Assembly: GCA_036768485.1 (NCBI GenBank)
Contig: JAVLUZ010000338.1
Span: forward strand, 310,001-374,000
Direction: 5' to 3'
DNA length: 64,000 nt
DNA from: Mermis nigrescens
Taxonomy: Eukaryota; Nematoda; Enoplea; Mermithida; Mermithidae
Positions 39,153-52,905 of the stretch are shown in pieces (positions within the stretch are counted from its first letter, which is position 1; each line of letters starts with the position of its first letter). A program made the position numbers and the translations under genes. Under the pieces are notes generated by a model. It searched no databases. It was not told the DNA's origin and saw nothing but the letters and a program-made list of their open reading frames with translations.

Positions 39153-39404
39153 CATAACGTGAGCAGCAAGAAAATTCTGGGGGGCGTCCAAGATTTTTTG
39201 AAGGTCAAAAAATAGCCTTTAAAATGGTGATATGGCGATAAAAACACCATTTTTCGACGTTTCTCATCAAGCACTATCCATTGGCATCAAAAATCGTGAA
39301 AAAAACGGAAAAACTTTTCAAAAATTGATTTCTGGGGGTCTTTTGATTTCTGGGGGTGGGTCTTTTGGTTTCTAGGAGGGTCCAGACCCCCCAGACCCCC
39401 CACG
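39153..39404. mobile_element. hAT MITE copy F
   Basis: CATAACGTGAGCAGCAAG to GCCCATGTGTG; perfect duplication ATGCAGAC. Confidence 0.88.
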
Positions 39405-39547
39405 CCCATGTGTGATGCAGACTCAGTAAAAATTTTTAAGTAGCTTGTAATCTTCTACAAGTTCACATTACGTGTAACCTGTAACATCTTAACTGGATTG
39501 ATGAAAAATTTTGTTCTACAAGCTTGTAACTGATTATGATTTACAAG

Positions 39548-40093
39548 CACACATGGGCGGTAGGGGGTGGGGGTTTGGGGGTAAGCACCACACATGGGCG
39601 TGGGGGGATCTGGGGGGGGTCTGACCCCCAGAAACCAAAAGACCCCCCCCAGAAATCAAAAGACCCCCCCCAGAAATCAATTTTTGAAAATTTTTTCGTT
39701 TTTTTTCGCAATTTTTTGATGCCAATGGATAGTGCTTGATGAGAAACGTCGAAAAATGGTGTTTTTATTGACATATCACCATTTTTGAGGCCATTTTTTG
39801 ACCTTCAAAAAATCTTGGACCCCCCCAGAATTTTCTTGCTGCCCACGTATGGTAAGCACCCCCAGAAGTTAAAATACCCCCCTCAGAGATCAATGTATCC
39901 CTCCTCCCAGAATTCAAATTTTAAAATTTTTTTTTGCTTTTTTAGCAATTTTTTATGCTATTGGATAGTGCTTGATGAGAAATGTCAAAAAATTGCGGTT
40001 TTTTTTGCCAAAAGATCGCTTTTAAGACCATTTTTGACCTTTAAAAATTTTTTCACCCCCCACCCCCAAGAAATTTGGTGCTGCCCACCTATG
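39548..40093. mobile_element. hAT MITE copy G, containing a second copy
   Basis: The outer copy begins CACACATGGGCGGTAGG, is interrupted at 39588, resumes at 39852 and ends CTGCCCACCTATG. Flanks are TTTACAAG and CTTACAAG. Confidence 0.8.
39589..39851. mobile_element. hAT MITE copy nested in copy G
   Basis: CACACATGGGCGTGGGG to GCTGCCCACGTATG; perfect duplication GTAAGCAC (39581-39588, 39852-39859). Confidence 0.88.
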
Positions 40094-40360
40094 CTTACAA
40101 GTCATTTATGCACCTGTGCCCTATTTTTGCTGTAAAATAAGAGGCCTAAAAAATTAATTGAAAAACGTGTACTAAGAAACGCACTGCATTTTGAATAAGC
40201 ATCAATATTTTCAATAAGAACATCCATGTATTGCTTCAAACAAATTGCTAATGAAACTCATACTGAGTCTGACCAGGAAAAATAATAATGAACGGATAAT
40301 TGAATGAAAAGTGCAGACTTTGTATTATTTGGATTCATTATTCTTATTTAAATCATTCAG

Positions 40361-42170
40361 GGGTGGGTTCCTCATTAGAACATCTACGTTGAATGCATCA
40401 AAGTTATACGTGTCAATCTAGGATGCCATTTTGACAAACTTTAGACATGTTGGAGTTAGACGGAAGTTAGATGCGTGTCACTAAATGTCTTGACTGTGTT
40501 TCTATAGAACGTCTAAATTACGTCTGAGTTGTAAGTTAAATGTAATTTGCTCTATACAAACAAATATTTGTGTGGGTGTGTTTCTTTGATTCGAATTATA
40601 AATTTGTAAAAGAACACTGCAGTGGCGATAAATTGTCAGTAATTGCAAAATATTGTTTGAAGTTCTATGTTTGTATAATTGATTGCTGAAAAAATATTCA
40701 ATGGAGTCACCACAGTTTGAATCAGATCTCTGAATTAAAAACATCCAATACCAATAGCAATTGTCAAGGGTCAGCTAAATGCCCGCAATGTCCAAACTTT
40801 TCTGCTGCAGACACTGCAATTTTATTTCAATAAAACAAAAAACATCAAAAGTTTTGGATGCCCTCTTTTTTGGCTATATGAATGGCCAATAAGAAAAAAC
40901 AAAGCTTGGCAAAGGTTATTGGATGAATATAACATAATAGCCAGCCAAAGAAGGTTGATTGATCAATTTATACCAAAATTATGTCTATATTGGTGGGACA
41001 TCAGCAAAACTGAAACATGGAAAAACATCAAATTACTACTGGCGGTCTGGCGCCTTCAGAATTAAGTTTTATGTACTTCTACAAGGTCTACCAAGCACTT
41101 ACAAATAATAAAGAATGTTAAACTGATTCTTTGCTACGTGAAATATTTTTTAGAAGTTACAATACATCTGACACAGTCATGAACTTGAAATTTTCCCACT
41201 TATGCTGCCCACCTATACATACCATGTTTTTCTGTGATAATCCATTAAACTGGATTTTTGGCATCCATAATCAGTCTCAGATAAGTCATAAGAAGCAATT
41301 TTTTACATGGAATACCCAGAATTGCCAATGCCAAGTAAAATACGGGGTAAGGTGCCATTTTCTAACTGTAGTGATAAGTTGCTGGTGAATAAAATTCTAC
41401 TGTCATGACCTGACCCTGGCCAATCTGCGTGAACAACCAAAAATTTACCCTCCATATTGCATACTGCTTGGCAATTTATAGAATGTCATCCTTTACAATT
41501 CACATAAGAAATTTTGTCATCACTGAGCGCTAAAACCAATACATAGATACAATCCAATGCAGCTGATGACATTTGGTATTTTGCATTTTTTATGAAATTT
41601 TTGCTTGATCGCATTTACATCTTCAATATTCCCCAAAAAACATAACAGATCAGCATATGCTGGAATAATTGATCCGTGGTCTCAGTGATAATTCTTGAAA
41701 CAGATGATTTTGAATGCAAATTGAACACTTTTGCCATAGCAAAATAAGGGCTTCCAGTTCTATAGAAATGCAACGTTATTGCCAATTTTAACTTCGTTGA
41801 ACAACTTGGATTTCCCTTTGCAGGTACTTCAACTGGTAAAAAGCATGAATTCTTTTAAACAATTTTTTGTTAATCCAAAATATCCAAAGGTCAGAAATAT
41901 TTCAAGACTCAAATGATTGTCATTTTGATTGAAAATGAGTTAAAACCATTGAAATTGGCATATTTTTACGAAAACAACTTTTGTGTGTGTGTGCTGATGC
42001 AAAGAAGCTTTCAATCAAAAGTTAACCCAGCCCCCTGCCTCATCTAGTGATTTGTCTAAATCATGTCTATTTTTGAGATCTAATGAGAAACACAGTTAAG
42101 AATTGATGCGTCTAAATCTGAAAATTTAGACGCGGCCCCAAGCTTAAATGTCTTATGAGAAACCCGCCCC
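40361..42170. mobile_element. PIF/Harbinger V, 1.8 kb, decayed
   Basis: TIRs GGGTGGGTTCCTCATTAGAA and its inverse (ending GAAACCCGCCC), flanked by the 3-bp duplication CAG on both sides. It holds a transposase relic on minus. Confidence 0.72.
41380..42000 (-). pseudogene. Harbinger V transposase relic
   Basis: On minus, fragments read ENIEDVNAIKQKFHKK-like sequence, then IGLYLCIGF and a KISYVNCKG.HSINCQAVCN block followed by FLVVHADWPGSGHDS, the conserved core of DDE_Tnp_4 proteins. Stops occur throughout. Catalytic residues cannot be mapped with confidence. Confidence 0.55.
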
Positions 42171-45100
42171 AGATTGTTGATGCAAAAACATTCAAAGAAT
42201 CGCCAAGTCTTTTTTTAATTTTGCCTTTCAGACAATCAATTTTAATGAAAATAATTCCATTATAATTATGAGGGCATTATTTTATTAAATAGTGACATAA
42301 TCTTTTAGAACAAACTTCTATGATAGTAGTAACACGGGGCCCTCTAGGGGTATATGATAAAGGATGCTCGCTACATGCACATGCACTAAATACAAAATTA
42401 TGACATATTACGATCACACAAGCCAGCTGACATCGTTAACCCCCGGAGGCGAGCCACAATACCTACATTTATTGGCTCTCTGCCCCTTCCTGACCCAAAT
42501 TAGCATATCAGGCGGGGCGTCCATAAATCTTACCGGATCAGGATAATCGGATAATTTGATTTTGTTACATTGCGCTAAAATTCTGTACACACATGTTTAA
42601 TGACCACTTAGCTTTAAGGCCCACAATTCTAATTTAACATTCTAGTTATTGAATGAAGTACTAAGAACAAATTCGCATTTGGTCGCAGGATAAATTATAG
42701 AAACTGAAATTGAGTTTTAATGAATGAATATTTTTGCAACCATGATTTGAAAATCACATATGTTTAACAAAGTAAATAATTTACACATAAAATCGGATGA
42801 TGCAATTTCTTTTTTTCAACTCTTTACCAGCCTGTTTGCAAATAACCAAAACGTGTGTTTCTTCCTTTTGCTAGACAAATTCTCGAATTAATTTTCTGCT
42901 CTCACATGTTGTTTATATCAAAATTTGATCTTGTCGTTCATAAAAGGCCAAATCATATTGGCGTTTATGGTTTTTTTGTTGCTGACCTTCATGTCTAAAA
43001 TGTTTGTAAATAATTAAATATAACTTAAATCGTTAATAGTGGTGGTAAATTTGATTGGTAGTATGACAGGGACAGGTTCTCGAGTCAATGAAAAGCAATT
43101 CTGATTAGTGACACAAGCAGTAAAAAATTCTAATTACTTCAATAATAGGGTATATAATATTGCTTCCATTTCATTTTTACTTGCTTTTAATTTGTTCAAT
43201 TTTTTAAGACAAACTGACGATTTTCTTATTTGGAGTATTTCTGTGTATAAGTATAATCATAAACGCAACAAATGGTTAGTACATTATTTTAAAAACTTTA
43301 TTAATATAGTTTTTCGCCCAATTTCAAGCAATTTTGAAGGAAATTAATAATTTTATTCCTTTTTAGAAAAATTTTATTATATATTTATTAGAAAATTTCT
43401 AATATGGAGGTTAAACCCCTCCTATTGTGCTTATATTAGTTAAAATCATATATCTATCTAAAATATGAGTTTTAAAGAATTTGAATAAATGTGTATGTCA
43501 AAAATTATCACTCAGATAAAACAAAAAATTCAAACATGGAAAAAATTGATCATCAGACTAGGTAACATTAAGATGATTATAAGCATGAATTTTAAAAAAG
43601 TACTCACCTTATGATGTACAATCGTATTTCAAACATTCGCAACAATGATTTAAAACACTTCTAAACAGGATGACTGCAAGTCACATACGTTTCATAAATA
43701 AAGTGACAAGATTCAAAATTTTCTGATCTAAATGACTTTCTCTCGCAACAAAAAATGGTTGCATATGCGTAATTTATGCAGTTTTATATTAAATATTATT
43801 TCTATCATCAATAAACTTAAATTTTAGGTAATTTGCAATAGCAGCACGTTAAGCTAATTTTTGTGATTGTAAATCATGTGCACTTTTTTAAAAAAATGGT
43901 ACAAATTAAAATTATTTGAAATTAATAAACTAAGATTAATGGCATGAAATTGTACAGAAAAATCACTTTATTAAGGCATTTTCCTGAAAAAACAATAAAT
44001 AATAAAAGTTAAACCCAAATTAGATAATTTTTGTATGCTCCACAATTTTTTCTATTTGGTCAATAACAAAATATGCATAACATGAGTGGAAATAAAATAA
44101 AAACTGAAGAAACAATTGCTTTACAATTACAATAAAAAATCTATGATTACTAATTGTCATCACTACCATGACAGAAGGGTCTAAGTGCTACCCGAGTTCA
44201 AAATGGAGTTAGACATATCATTCAATTTGTCTCTACAAGCTCTATACATTAAACATAGTGTCGTACCTCTATGTGGCATTAGGGAAATAAAATAGAAAAT
44301 AAAGAAACAATTGCCTTAATAAGAATCTGATTTAAGACAGTTTATACATAAAACAATCTATGATAACTAATTGTCATCAATAGCATTGCAGAAGGCTTTA
44401 AGTGCATCCAGAGGTCTAAATGGAGTTAGCCATATCATTCAATTTGTCTCAAGGAGCTGTACACGTTAAACACGGTCTTGTGCCATAATAATACAAATTA
44501 GCTGCGCAAAACGTCAGAATTAAAGAGTGTAAGTACACTAGAAGGTCCAAGTCAACAACTTTGACTTCGTTTTTCTCAAAAAATCAAAACTGTACTTAGA
44601 CCCTTTTCCCGTGCAGAAGGCGTAATTTCAAATGCACCCTCATTGTACACTTTATTAATTTGAAGATATAAAAAATGACCCATACATTTTTGATGTGCTT
44701 ACTGTATACCTGCCAAAATAGTATAAAACTTAAATGTACAATCAGCTGAAAGCTCAAACTAATTTAGGAATGTTACAGAAATAAGTGCACATTATTCACA
44801 ATCAAAATAAGGTATCTGTAAAACAATTAAAAAAATAAAAATGAATTAATTATGTGACATTAAATATAAAATTAAGAATATGAGTATAATTATAAATAAA
44901 TCTCCAGGCAAAAATTAATAATAAAAAATTACCTTGGCAACAACATCGCACATCCACTTTAAAATTTTTGAACTCTTCGAACTCCATGATAATTTCTTAA
45001 TCAAATGAAGTTTACCTTCAAAAAATCATCTCATATGGTTTATATATATTAACTTAGAAAAAATAAAGTGACTGGGTCGCGCTTTCTTCAAAGGTGAAAT

Positions 45101-45675
45101 GCTTGATGAAAGTTTGCAAATTTATATTTTGTCATTAAGATAAGAAGTCAATAATATGAAAATTTTTCTGTTTACATAAAAAACCCCTAAAAACGCAGCT
45201 AGGGTCACGGTTTTTAATGTATGCTACATAAAATAAGATAGATAAGAAGGCCGAAAAAACTGATGTAATTGCAAAAAATTTTACAGGGTTATTTGATTAC
45301 TCTTTTAAGCTAATTAAAATTAAAAAGGAACATGCTATCTGACCAAAAAAGTTTAATAGGTCATGTTTATTAGTTTTTAGTGTACTCTGACCTATAGAGA
45401 TAAGAAAATCTAAAAACTGAAGTAAACGTGATTTAAAAAAATATTTTGGAATCTGGGTTGCAATTTTTCGATTTTAATGTATTATCAGCATGAATAAAAA
45501 AGATAAGAAGATGGAAAAAACGACATATTTAGGAAAATTCAATGTTATTAGGTATACTTTTATGCTTGTTGGAATATAGAAAAGTTTTAGGGTCATGAGT
45601 TTTTTTGACCAAAAAAGATAAGAAAAAACTAGTGTAAATATCTAAATATCACAAAAATTTTTTTAGAGTTATTAG
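42171..45675. other. AT-rich DNA, no gene seen
   Basis: Long AT-rich stretch without recognisable coding sequence. Repeats containing AAAGATAAGAAG recur near 45230, 45500 and 45620. Confidence 0.45.
44080..44490. repeat. Tandem duplication, ~200 bp x 2
   Basis: Both units contain GAAGAAACAATTGC-like sequence, CTATGATAACTAATTGTCAT or CTATGATTACTAATTGTCAT, and AATGGAGTTAG followed by CATATCATTCAATTTGTCTC. Non-coding. Confidence 0.75.
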
Positions 45676-45681
45676 ATTATG

Positions 45682-46013
<332 letters not shown>

Positions 46014-46205
46014 CATTATTTTATTTTTCATAATTTTAAGCCACATGCTTGTACTAACAATATTATTTTTAAGTTTACTTGCTGTGTTTAGAAAATGAGT
46101 AATTACAAATTAATGCACAATTACAGTGATATTTCTGAATTGGATTTGTTGCTTAGTGAAATATCCTGATGACCTCAGTCTGACATAATATTTATAAACA
46201 ATATT

Positions 46206-47690
46206 TTGGACAAATTGAGTTCCGATTCCTTTAAAACTGACAGCTTAATTACCATCGATGAATGGCGAGCATCCAATGATGAGCAGATTGGGGGAGATTT
46301 TTTGGCGAAGCATTTCTACGAGTTGAGCAATCCTGTTATGCAGTGTGTAAAGGGCTTTAATACAGAAGGCGTGGAATACCACATTTGCTTTATAAATTTG
46401 AATGAATTGAAAAATATCAACAAACGCATACCAGCTATTATTCATTACGCCATTATTACTGTGTTATCTAGAACAGATCCAATAGCATTGGTGAGTTAAC
46501 ATTTAGCTCATCCCAATTTGGATAAACCAGTTTTACTCCGTTTCCTGAATCAACAGAATGTTACTGGCAAAATTATTTTAGCTCAAATTGAGCAAATTTA
46601 GCAAATGAATCAAGAGGTAAAATTTGATTCCAGTACTGGAAATTATAAAAAACGAATTTTACCTGAAAAATTTTTGAGTAGAGCGCACAGCAGATGCTTT
46701 GTCAAAATCTATAATATGGAATTTGTGCTTGGCGAGGGCCTTAGTAGTTTGTGAGGGCTTATTCGCCATTCATCAATGGTAATTAAGCTAATTAATCAAT
46801 TGAACGCTTCAATTTGAGACATTAAAATTCTGCATTTGTACCTGCACAACGGTCATTACCATACGTGGGCAGCAAAAAAATTCTGGGGGGAGCAAGATTT
46901 TTTGAAGGTCAAAAAAATGGCCTTAAAAATGGTGGTATGGCTAAGAACACACAATTTTTCGACATTGCTCATGAAGCACTATCCATTGGCATCAAAAATT
47001 GCGAAAAAACAAAAAAAAAATTTTCAAAAATTGAATTATGTGGGGGTATTTTGATTTCTTGGGAGGAGATGTTTTGGTTTCTGGGGGTGCATACCCCCAA
47101 AGCCCCATTCCCCACACCCAGGTGTGGTCATTACACTGTTATTGGCAATATTAAAGGTTTATTTTTGAAATGTTATTTTTGCAAACATTGTAATGTACCA
47201 TTTAGTAACATGGAAGATCACCGGAGCAAACAGAAATGCTCTTCTTTCTATCATTCTCCACCTCGCATAAAATGCTAAATTTTGACTTGCTCATTGTGTA
47301 ACCGTTATTTTTACAATTGTAAATGCTTCAAAAATCATTGGAGAATTTGCAAGTCTAATGGTAAAAAAGGGCTAATCAAGAGCTCAGTTTGTATATGCAT
47401 ACGTTGATGTAAACGATGTGGTAGACATTTTAGACAAATAGATAAGAATAAGAAGCACAAATGCGGATATTTTAACTGTCAAACTTGCAAGAAAGAAGTC
47501 CGCTTAAAAGGTTTTCGATTTTCAATTTTAAAATTATTAATTTTTCCTTACATTTTGGATCGTCAAGGTCATTTATACTATCTGCAAAAAAATATCAAAC
47601 GAGGACAATGAGGAAAGCAAAGGTGAGAATGAGGAGAAACCGAGTAAGGGTGAAAAGGAGAAATTTGTTCCTCAATTTAGTTTTTTTTTA
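46206..47690 (+). pseudogene. Polinton PolB relic (N-terminal and Cys-cluster region), split by MITE H
   Basis: The region before the MITE contains ALVSLHLAHPNLDKPVLLRF-like sequence (after a frameshift at 46495) and KIILAQIEQI, matching the N-terminal signature of the PolB relic at 16100-16889. It leads to LYLHNGHYHT, which corresponds to the conserved NHYN phrase. After the MITE come a cysteine/histidine cluster (CYFCKHCNVPF, CSLCNRYFYNCKCFKNH, CKRCGRHF, CGYFNCQTCKKEV), typical of this region of Polinton PolB, and an FFYFETN phrase that could be exonuclease motif I. No later polymerase motifs are visible. It has many stops. Confidence 0.68.
46860..47126. mobile_element. hAT MITE copy H
   Basis: CATACGTGGGCAGC to ACACCCAGGTGTG; perfect duplication GTCATTAC on both sides. 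Confidence 0.9.
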
Positions 47691-47699
47691 TTTTGAGAC

Positions 47700-49325
47700 T
47701 AATGTCACGAGTGTCGCAATTTTAAATATTTACATATATATTTTATTTGTAGATACATAAGTAACAGGTATATGTATAGCAATGCTTTTGCAAGCAACAT
47801 GCTGTTTTCTTTTCAACGCTAAAAATTCACAAATATTGAGTAATATAACCTTTTTTTATAATTTGAAAAAATTATGTTTATTTACATTTGTATTACAGTA
47901 TTCACAAAATTTAATGTTATATAAATTACTACATTTATGTATATGTGCAAAAGGGCAAAGTCAAAGGCAAATGAAGTGGTTCTACGGCATACCATAGTTG
48001 AAAACCACTTAAAACTGATTTTGGAACCAGACAGAACAGACAAACACCAGAGAAGAAAGGGAGCCAAGATTAATTACAAAAATGTCAAAATTTTCTTTAC
48101 AAGTTGTAACTTAAAATAAATGACAAGAAAAAGGAGGAAATGACAAATTACAAAGCCAAAAGTGGGCCACAAAATCTGATAAAAACCCTCCAAAAGTCCT
48201 CCAAACATAACATATAAAAAGCACAAGATCATACACAAAAGTGAGTACGAGGTTGCAAGAGGTTAGAAGCATAAAGCACAAAATGCAAGTTACCATAAAA
48301 CACGTAAAAATGTACATAAGCATGCAAGAATATGCAAAAACTTTGGATGAGAAGGTAAAAACAAGTGAGCGGAAAAAGAACCAGAATAAATAATCAAAAA
48401 AGGTCAGAAGCGCCGGATTTCTGTATAAGCGGTGAGACTCAAAGATCTGGCTCCTTCCTCCACTTTTGCCCTGCGCACTATTGCCTTGCCCTCAATTAAA
48501 CTCTTATCCTCGACCGTTTTTATATCGCCAATAAGATTTGATAAACTTTTCATTTGTCATTGTTATATTTATTTAATTATTGTTTTATCATTTTGCGATG
48601 CTTCTTCTGTTCTTAGCAGCCTATGCAATTGGAGCCCACCCATTGTGCCTACATTGCCACAATTTTTGAAGCACGTTATTTGACATATTATTGGGAATTT
48701 GTAAGTTTTCATCTTATTTTCCAATAAAATCATAAATCTGTAGATTGTTGCTATTTCCCTATCAATACGTAGAGGAGAAGAGCATTTCAAAATCTGCTTC
48801 ATTATCAAATAGGCATAAATTTCAATTAGGAAAAACTAGCGCAAATTAGTGACTTTAAGTGCTATTTGGAGAACAATTTGAGTAGGCAAATTTAGGCGTG
48901 ACAAAATTTGGTGACAGGAGTGGGATTGCGTTTTGCGTCGTCTTTTCAAATTAAAAAAATTTTGCAGACCCCTTCTTCCTGAAATATTGGTTGATCTCAG
49001 GAATTTTCCCATAGATCAGTTTCACATATTTTTCTGAGGACGCTTAGAAAGTTTTTTTTAATTTTGCTGCAGCATGAGAAGAAAGGAATTTGAAAATACA
49101 CAAATTTGTATGTTTTGTTTATCTTTTTGTCTGTTGCGTAACAAATACAGACTGATCACTAGTACTGCATAATTTATCATTATACCTTAATTGGACGGCC
49201 GCCAATTTTGGTACTTCATAACATCAAGATAAATTAATATATTAATTGATAAATTGGTATAAAATAAATTGAGGTAAATTGGGTGCAAAAAGTTTAACAT
49301 TGGATATATTGATTATTTGTTTGTG
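47700..49325. other. No recognisable gene
   Basis: AT-rich sequence with short open frames that match nothing I know. The 60-codon frame at 47937-48119 may be a decayed end of the PolB relic, but I see no motif. Confidence 0.35.
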
Positions 49326-49327
49326 AA

Positions 49328-50440
49328 TTGATAGATTACATGTCTACTTCGGAAACTGATCTTGGGAAAAATAACTTTCTAGGAGTGGAAAGTGAATTTA
49401 TTTTAAACATCAAAACGGATTCTTCTCAGCAGTCATCTGAAGAAGAACCGACAACTATTGATGAAACCATAAAAGGAATAGGAGAAATTTTAGATAATTC
49501 TTCTGAAAAATTAAATAAATTAGAAAGACTTTTGCAAGAATCTTTATCAACTTTAGAAGTCCCAGGTGTTTGACTCTACAGCACTCCTACTTCAGCTGAC
49601 GTTTCTTCTAAATCATACCAAGAGGCCTATCAACTTTTTCAGGAATCACCTATAGAATTTAGAACTTTAGAAGAAGCTATAATAAGGGCAACATTTACTG
49701 AAAGCCAAGTTTTCCGAGAGGGTATCCAAGAATTCCTAACCCGATTTGATTATAAAAACGAACTCAATTTCAATATTTTACCTTCAGTCACAATGGACCA
49801 GAAAAGCATGTCACTGTCAAACAGCAAGAGCAGGGTTCGCCAATATAGATGCAGGATATGTTTAAACCTGCAAAACTATCCGACCTCGCAATGCCAAATT
49901 TTACAGGGACAACCACCACCCCACAGCAGCTGCTTTCAATGTGGCGGCCCTCATTTGGCCATCGGTTGCCCTAATTGCAATGAAGAAGGTATTAATCCAT
50001 TTAATAATGATCCAAACTATTTCCCGAATAGTAGCAATTTAAATAGAAACAGTAATTTCAGAAGAAGTTACGTATAGGAATTTAAATAACCGTGGCAACT
50101 GGAGTTTTGGAAGCAATGCAAATAATCAAACTAATCAAAATAATTTTAATTTTGGTCATAATCAAAATAATCACCAACATACAAATAATCAAGATGAACG
50201 TAATTATAGAAATAATCAGATTAACCGAAGTAATGGTAATTTTCCTTGAAACGCATAATGTGGACAGCAGACATATTGAACAGAGGGGACAAATTCCTGG
50301 TTCTTCCTCTCAGGCCCAAAGCCCTGCACATTTACCAAAGTTTAGATAAAATTCTGGAAATTGAGAGAAAAATGTCCATTTTAGTGAAAACTCTAAGAAA
50401 AACACAAATAATACAATTCCTCAAGCAGAATTTCTGAAAA
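49328..50440 (+). pseudogene. gag: Gag-like gene of an LTR retroelement, broken
   Basis: It starts MSTSETDLGKNNFLG (second Met) with an acidic N terminus and a helical stretch (KLNKLERLLQESLSTL). After a stop near 49570 the frame continues through YQEAYQLFQESPIEFRTLEE and a basic region to the zinc knuckle CFQCGGPHLAIGCPNC, followed by an Asn-rich tail spread over two frames. Structural protein of the retroelement whose protease and RT lie at 54906-56210. Several stops. Confidence 0.6.
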
Positions 50441-50677
50441 ATGAGGCAAGAAGTGATTTAGAAGCCACTGATATTGGAGATGAGGGCTTGCTTCCATGAA
50501 CTAACCCAAAAGGATGTGTGAACGTCATTTGCAGCCCCTCTTCCTCAGATGTGCTGACCTCACCATCCAAGGTTGATATCAATTTTGATGACAGAATTCA
50601 TTTTGGCGGGTCAAGCGATGAGTTTGCCAACATTCCATGACCACAGTATTGGCGCTGACTCTGTTGCCACTCCCGAG

Positions 50678-50945
50678 CATACGTGGGCAGCAAGAAAATT
50701 CTGGGGGGGGGGGTGCAAGATTTTTTTGAAGGTCAAAAATGGCCTTAAAAATGGTGGTAGGGCGATAAAAACACCATTTTTCGACGTTTCTCATCAAGCA
50801 CTATCCATTGGCATCAAAAAATTGCGAAAAAACCGAAAAAAATTTTCAAAGATTGAATTCTGGGGGGGGGTATTTTGATTTCTGGGGGGGGGGTATTTTG
50901 GTTTCTGGGGGTGTATACCCCCAAACCCCCCCACGCCCAGGTGTG
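50678..50945. mobile_element. hAT MITE copy I
   Basis: CATACGTGGGCAGCAAG to ACGCCCAGGTGTG; perfect duplication CTCCCGAG. Confidence 0.9.
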
Positions 50946-50953
50946 CTCCCGAG

Positions 50954-52170
50954 TGGTGCTACAAGCAGCATCTTGAATGGTTTAACAGTCGTTTGGCCCA
51001 AAGTTTTACGATGCCGATTCATTGGTCCGAGATTGCCGATTCAATGTCTACAGCGTCAATTGATGGTAAGAATATGCAAAACAATTTTCCCTCACACAAA
51101 AAATAATTATTTGTGCATGATAAACAATAACAATCTGCAAATTACAGACAGCCAAATGGCGCAAGTAGTTAGCCTTATGATCCTGGCGCCATAAGGCTAA
51201 CTACTGGCACAGAACCACCACCGGCATTGCCCGTATTTCCTGCCACTGAGTCACTATTTACTGTGATGCACATGCCATATGTGCCCGCGCCATGGCCGAC
51301 GACAGGTTGTCTACTTAAATACGTCACTCCAACAGCTGCCGTCAACACCTAAGGCACACTATTCACCTATATCATCCGAAGACAATGGCAAATTTGACAC
51401 TGCACGTGCAACTGAAAATTTGGATAAAGAACCAGGCCCAAGCAACAGTCCCATGTGTGGTCTGACCAAACAGAATCCATGGTACTGCTACAGACCATGG
51501 ACCCCCATTAAAGGTGAGAATGTTAGCAAATATCAAAAACTAAGTAATTATCATTCGTGTAAAAATTTGAGTAAGTTTTAAAATTGAATAGTTTTTCATC
51601 AGCCGGTGTTTAATTCATTGATTTGTTTCAAAGACAATATATATTTAACTTTCAGTCATTCTTTGTAGGAAGTTTGCTTTTTTATTTTATATATTTGACC
51701 TCATGTATTTTTAGTAACCTTTTTGTAAAATCACAAATGAGCAAAACAAATGTTGTTGTATCAAAAAACACATAAAATTTCTACAAAATTTGAAAAGCTT
51801 ATAAAAGAAAAATAATATTTTTCTCCATTTTTGGATCAAATTGATTGACCTAAAATTTTTGGAGGCCAAAACCACCATAAAATTAAAGATTTTAAAATAA
51901 ATATAATCACTTACAAACAGGCATTGTCAAACTGACTCCCATATGCCATTATCAGGAGACTAGCGTTGATTCCAACAACGACGGTAATGATGCCATATCC
52001 CTCGACAACAGAGATGTCAAAACGATCAAAGAGGTTGTTGATGAAAAATTGAATCCGTTTCTGTAAGCCGGACCTATTTCAAGCTACTTGGGTGCCAATG
52101 ACCAAAACGTCAACTGTGAACCACATGCTAGCCTGCCACTGGCCGATTTCCCGGCTAGCCCAGATGGGGC
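50954..52170. other. No recognisable gene
   Basis: Short open frames only. The duplicated phrase AAGGCTAACTACT/TAGTTAGCCTTATG near 51170-51200 is a local inverted repeat. Confidence 0.35.
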
Positions 52171-52177
52171 TGCCAAT

Positions 52178-52439
52178 CACACATGGGCGTGGGGGTTTGT
52201 GGGGGGTATACACCCCCCAGAAATACCCCCCAGAAATCAAATACCCCTCCACCCCAGAAAAGATTTTTTTGCTTTTTTAGCAATTTTTTGATGCCATTGG
52301 ATAGAGCTTGATGAGAAACGTCGAAAAATGGTGTTTTTTGCCATACAACCACTTTTAAGACTATTTTCTGACCTTTAAAAGTTTTTTCACCTTCCCAAAA
52401 TTTTTTCACCCCCTAGAATTTTGGTGCTGCCCACCTATG
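52178..52439. mobile_element. hAT MITE copy J
   Basis: CACACATGGGCGTGGGG to GTGCTGCCCACCTATG; perfect duplication CTGCCAAT. Confidence 0.9.
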
Positions 52440-52758
52440 CTGCCAATGACATTGAGTTCACGATTGATCCAATGCTTGCAGAAATTTGCAACATTGAAGA
52501 CATTATTGAGCGTCAACAATGCTTGGTGGAGTGGGTTGATGGACGTATTAGCGCCAAAAGTGATTGAAAAAGTGTGGTATTTGGTTTTAAAGCGAGGAAA
52601 AAAAGAATGGACAGAAATATTTCAAAATTCGAAACCCAAAAACAATAAAAAACTTAATATTTTGATAAAAAGTATAAAAGTAAAAATTTAATTCTAAAAA
52701 ACTCAGAAACTTTTAGAAATGCAAAAACATTAATTAAAATATCTAAAATATTACATGC

Positions 52759-52905
<147 letters not shown>

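Larger units (their letters stand above)
37567..40121. mobile_element. Harbinger IV, right part, inverted relative to III
   Basis: It holds a remnant of the transposase N-terminal exon on plus (37575-37760, the inverse of 37000-37220), a Myb remnant on minus, and a terminal repeat ending CACCTGTGCCC. Four MITE copies (E, F and the nested pair G) have entered it. A further unclassified GC-rich repeat lies near 38300-38450. Most of the transposase is missing. Confidence 0.6.

Noticed and set aside
38490..39774. Several ORFs reading FDFWGGG and similar
   Set aside because: Translations of the hAT MITE family, repeated at every copy.
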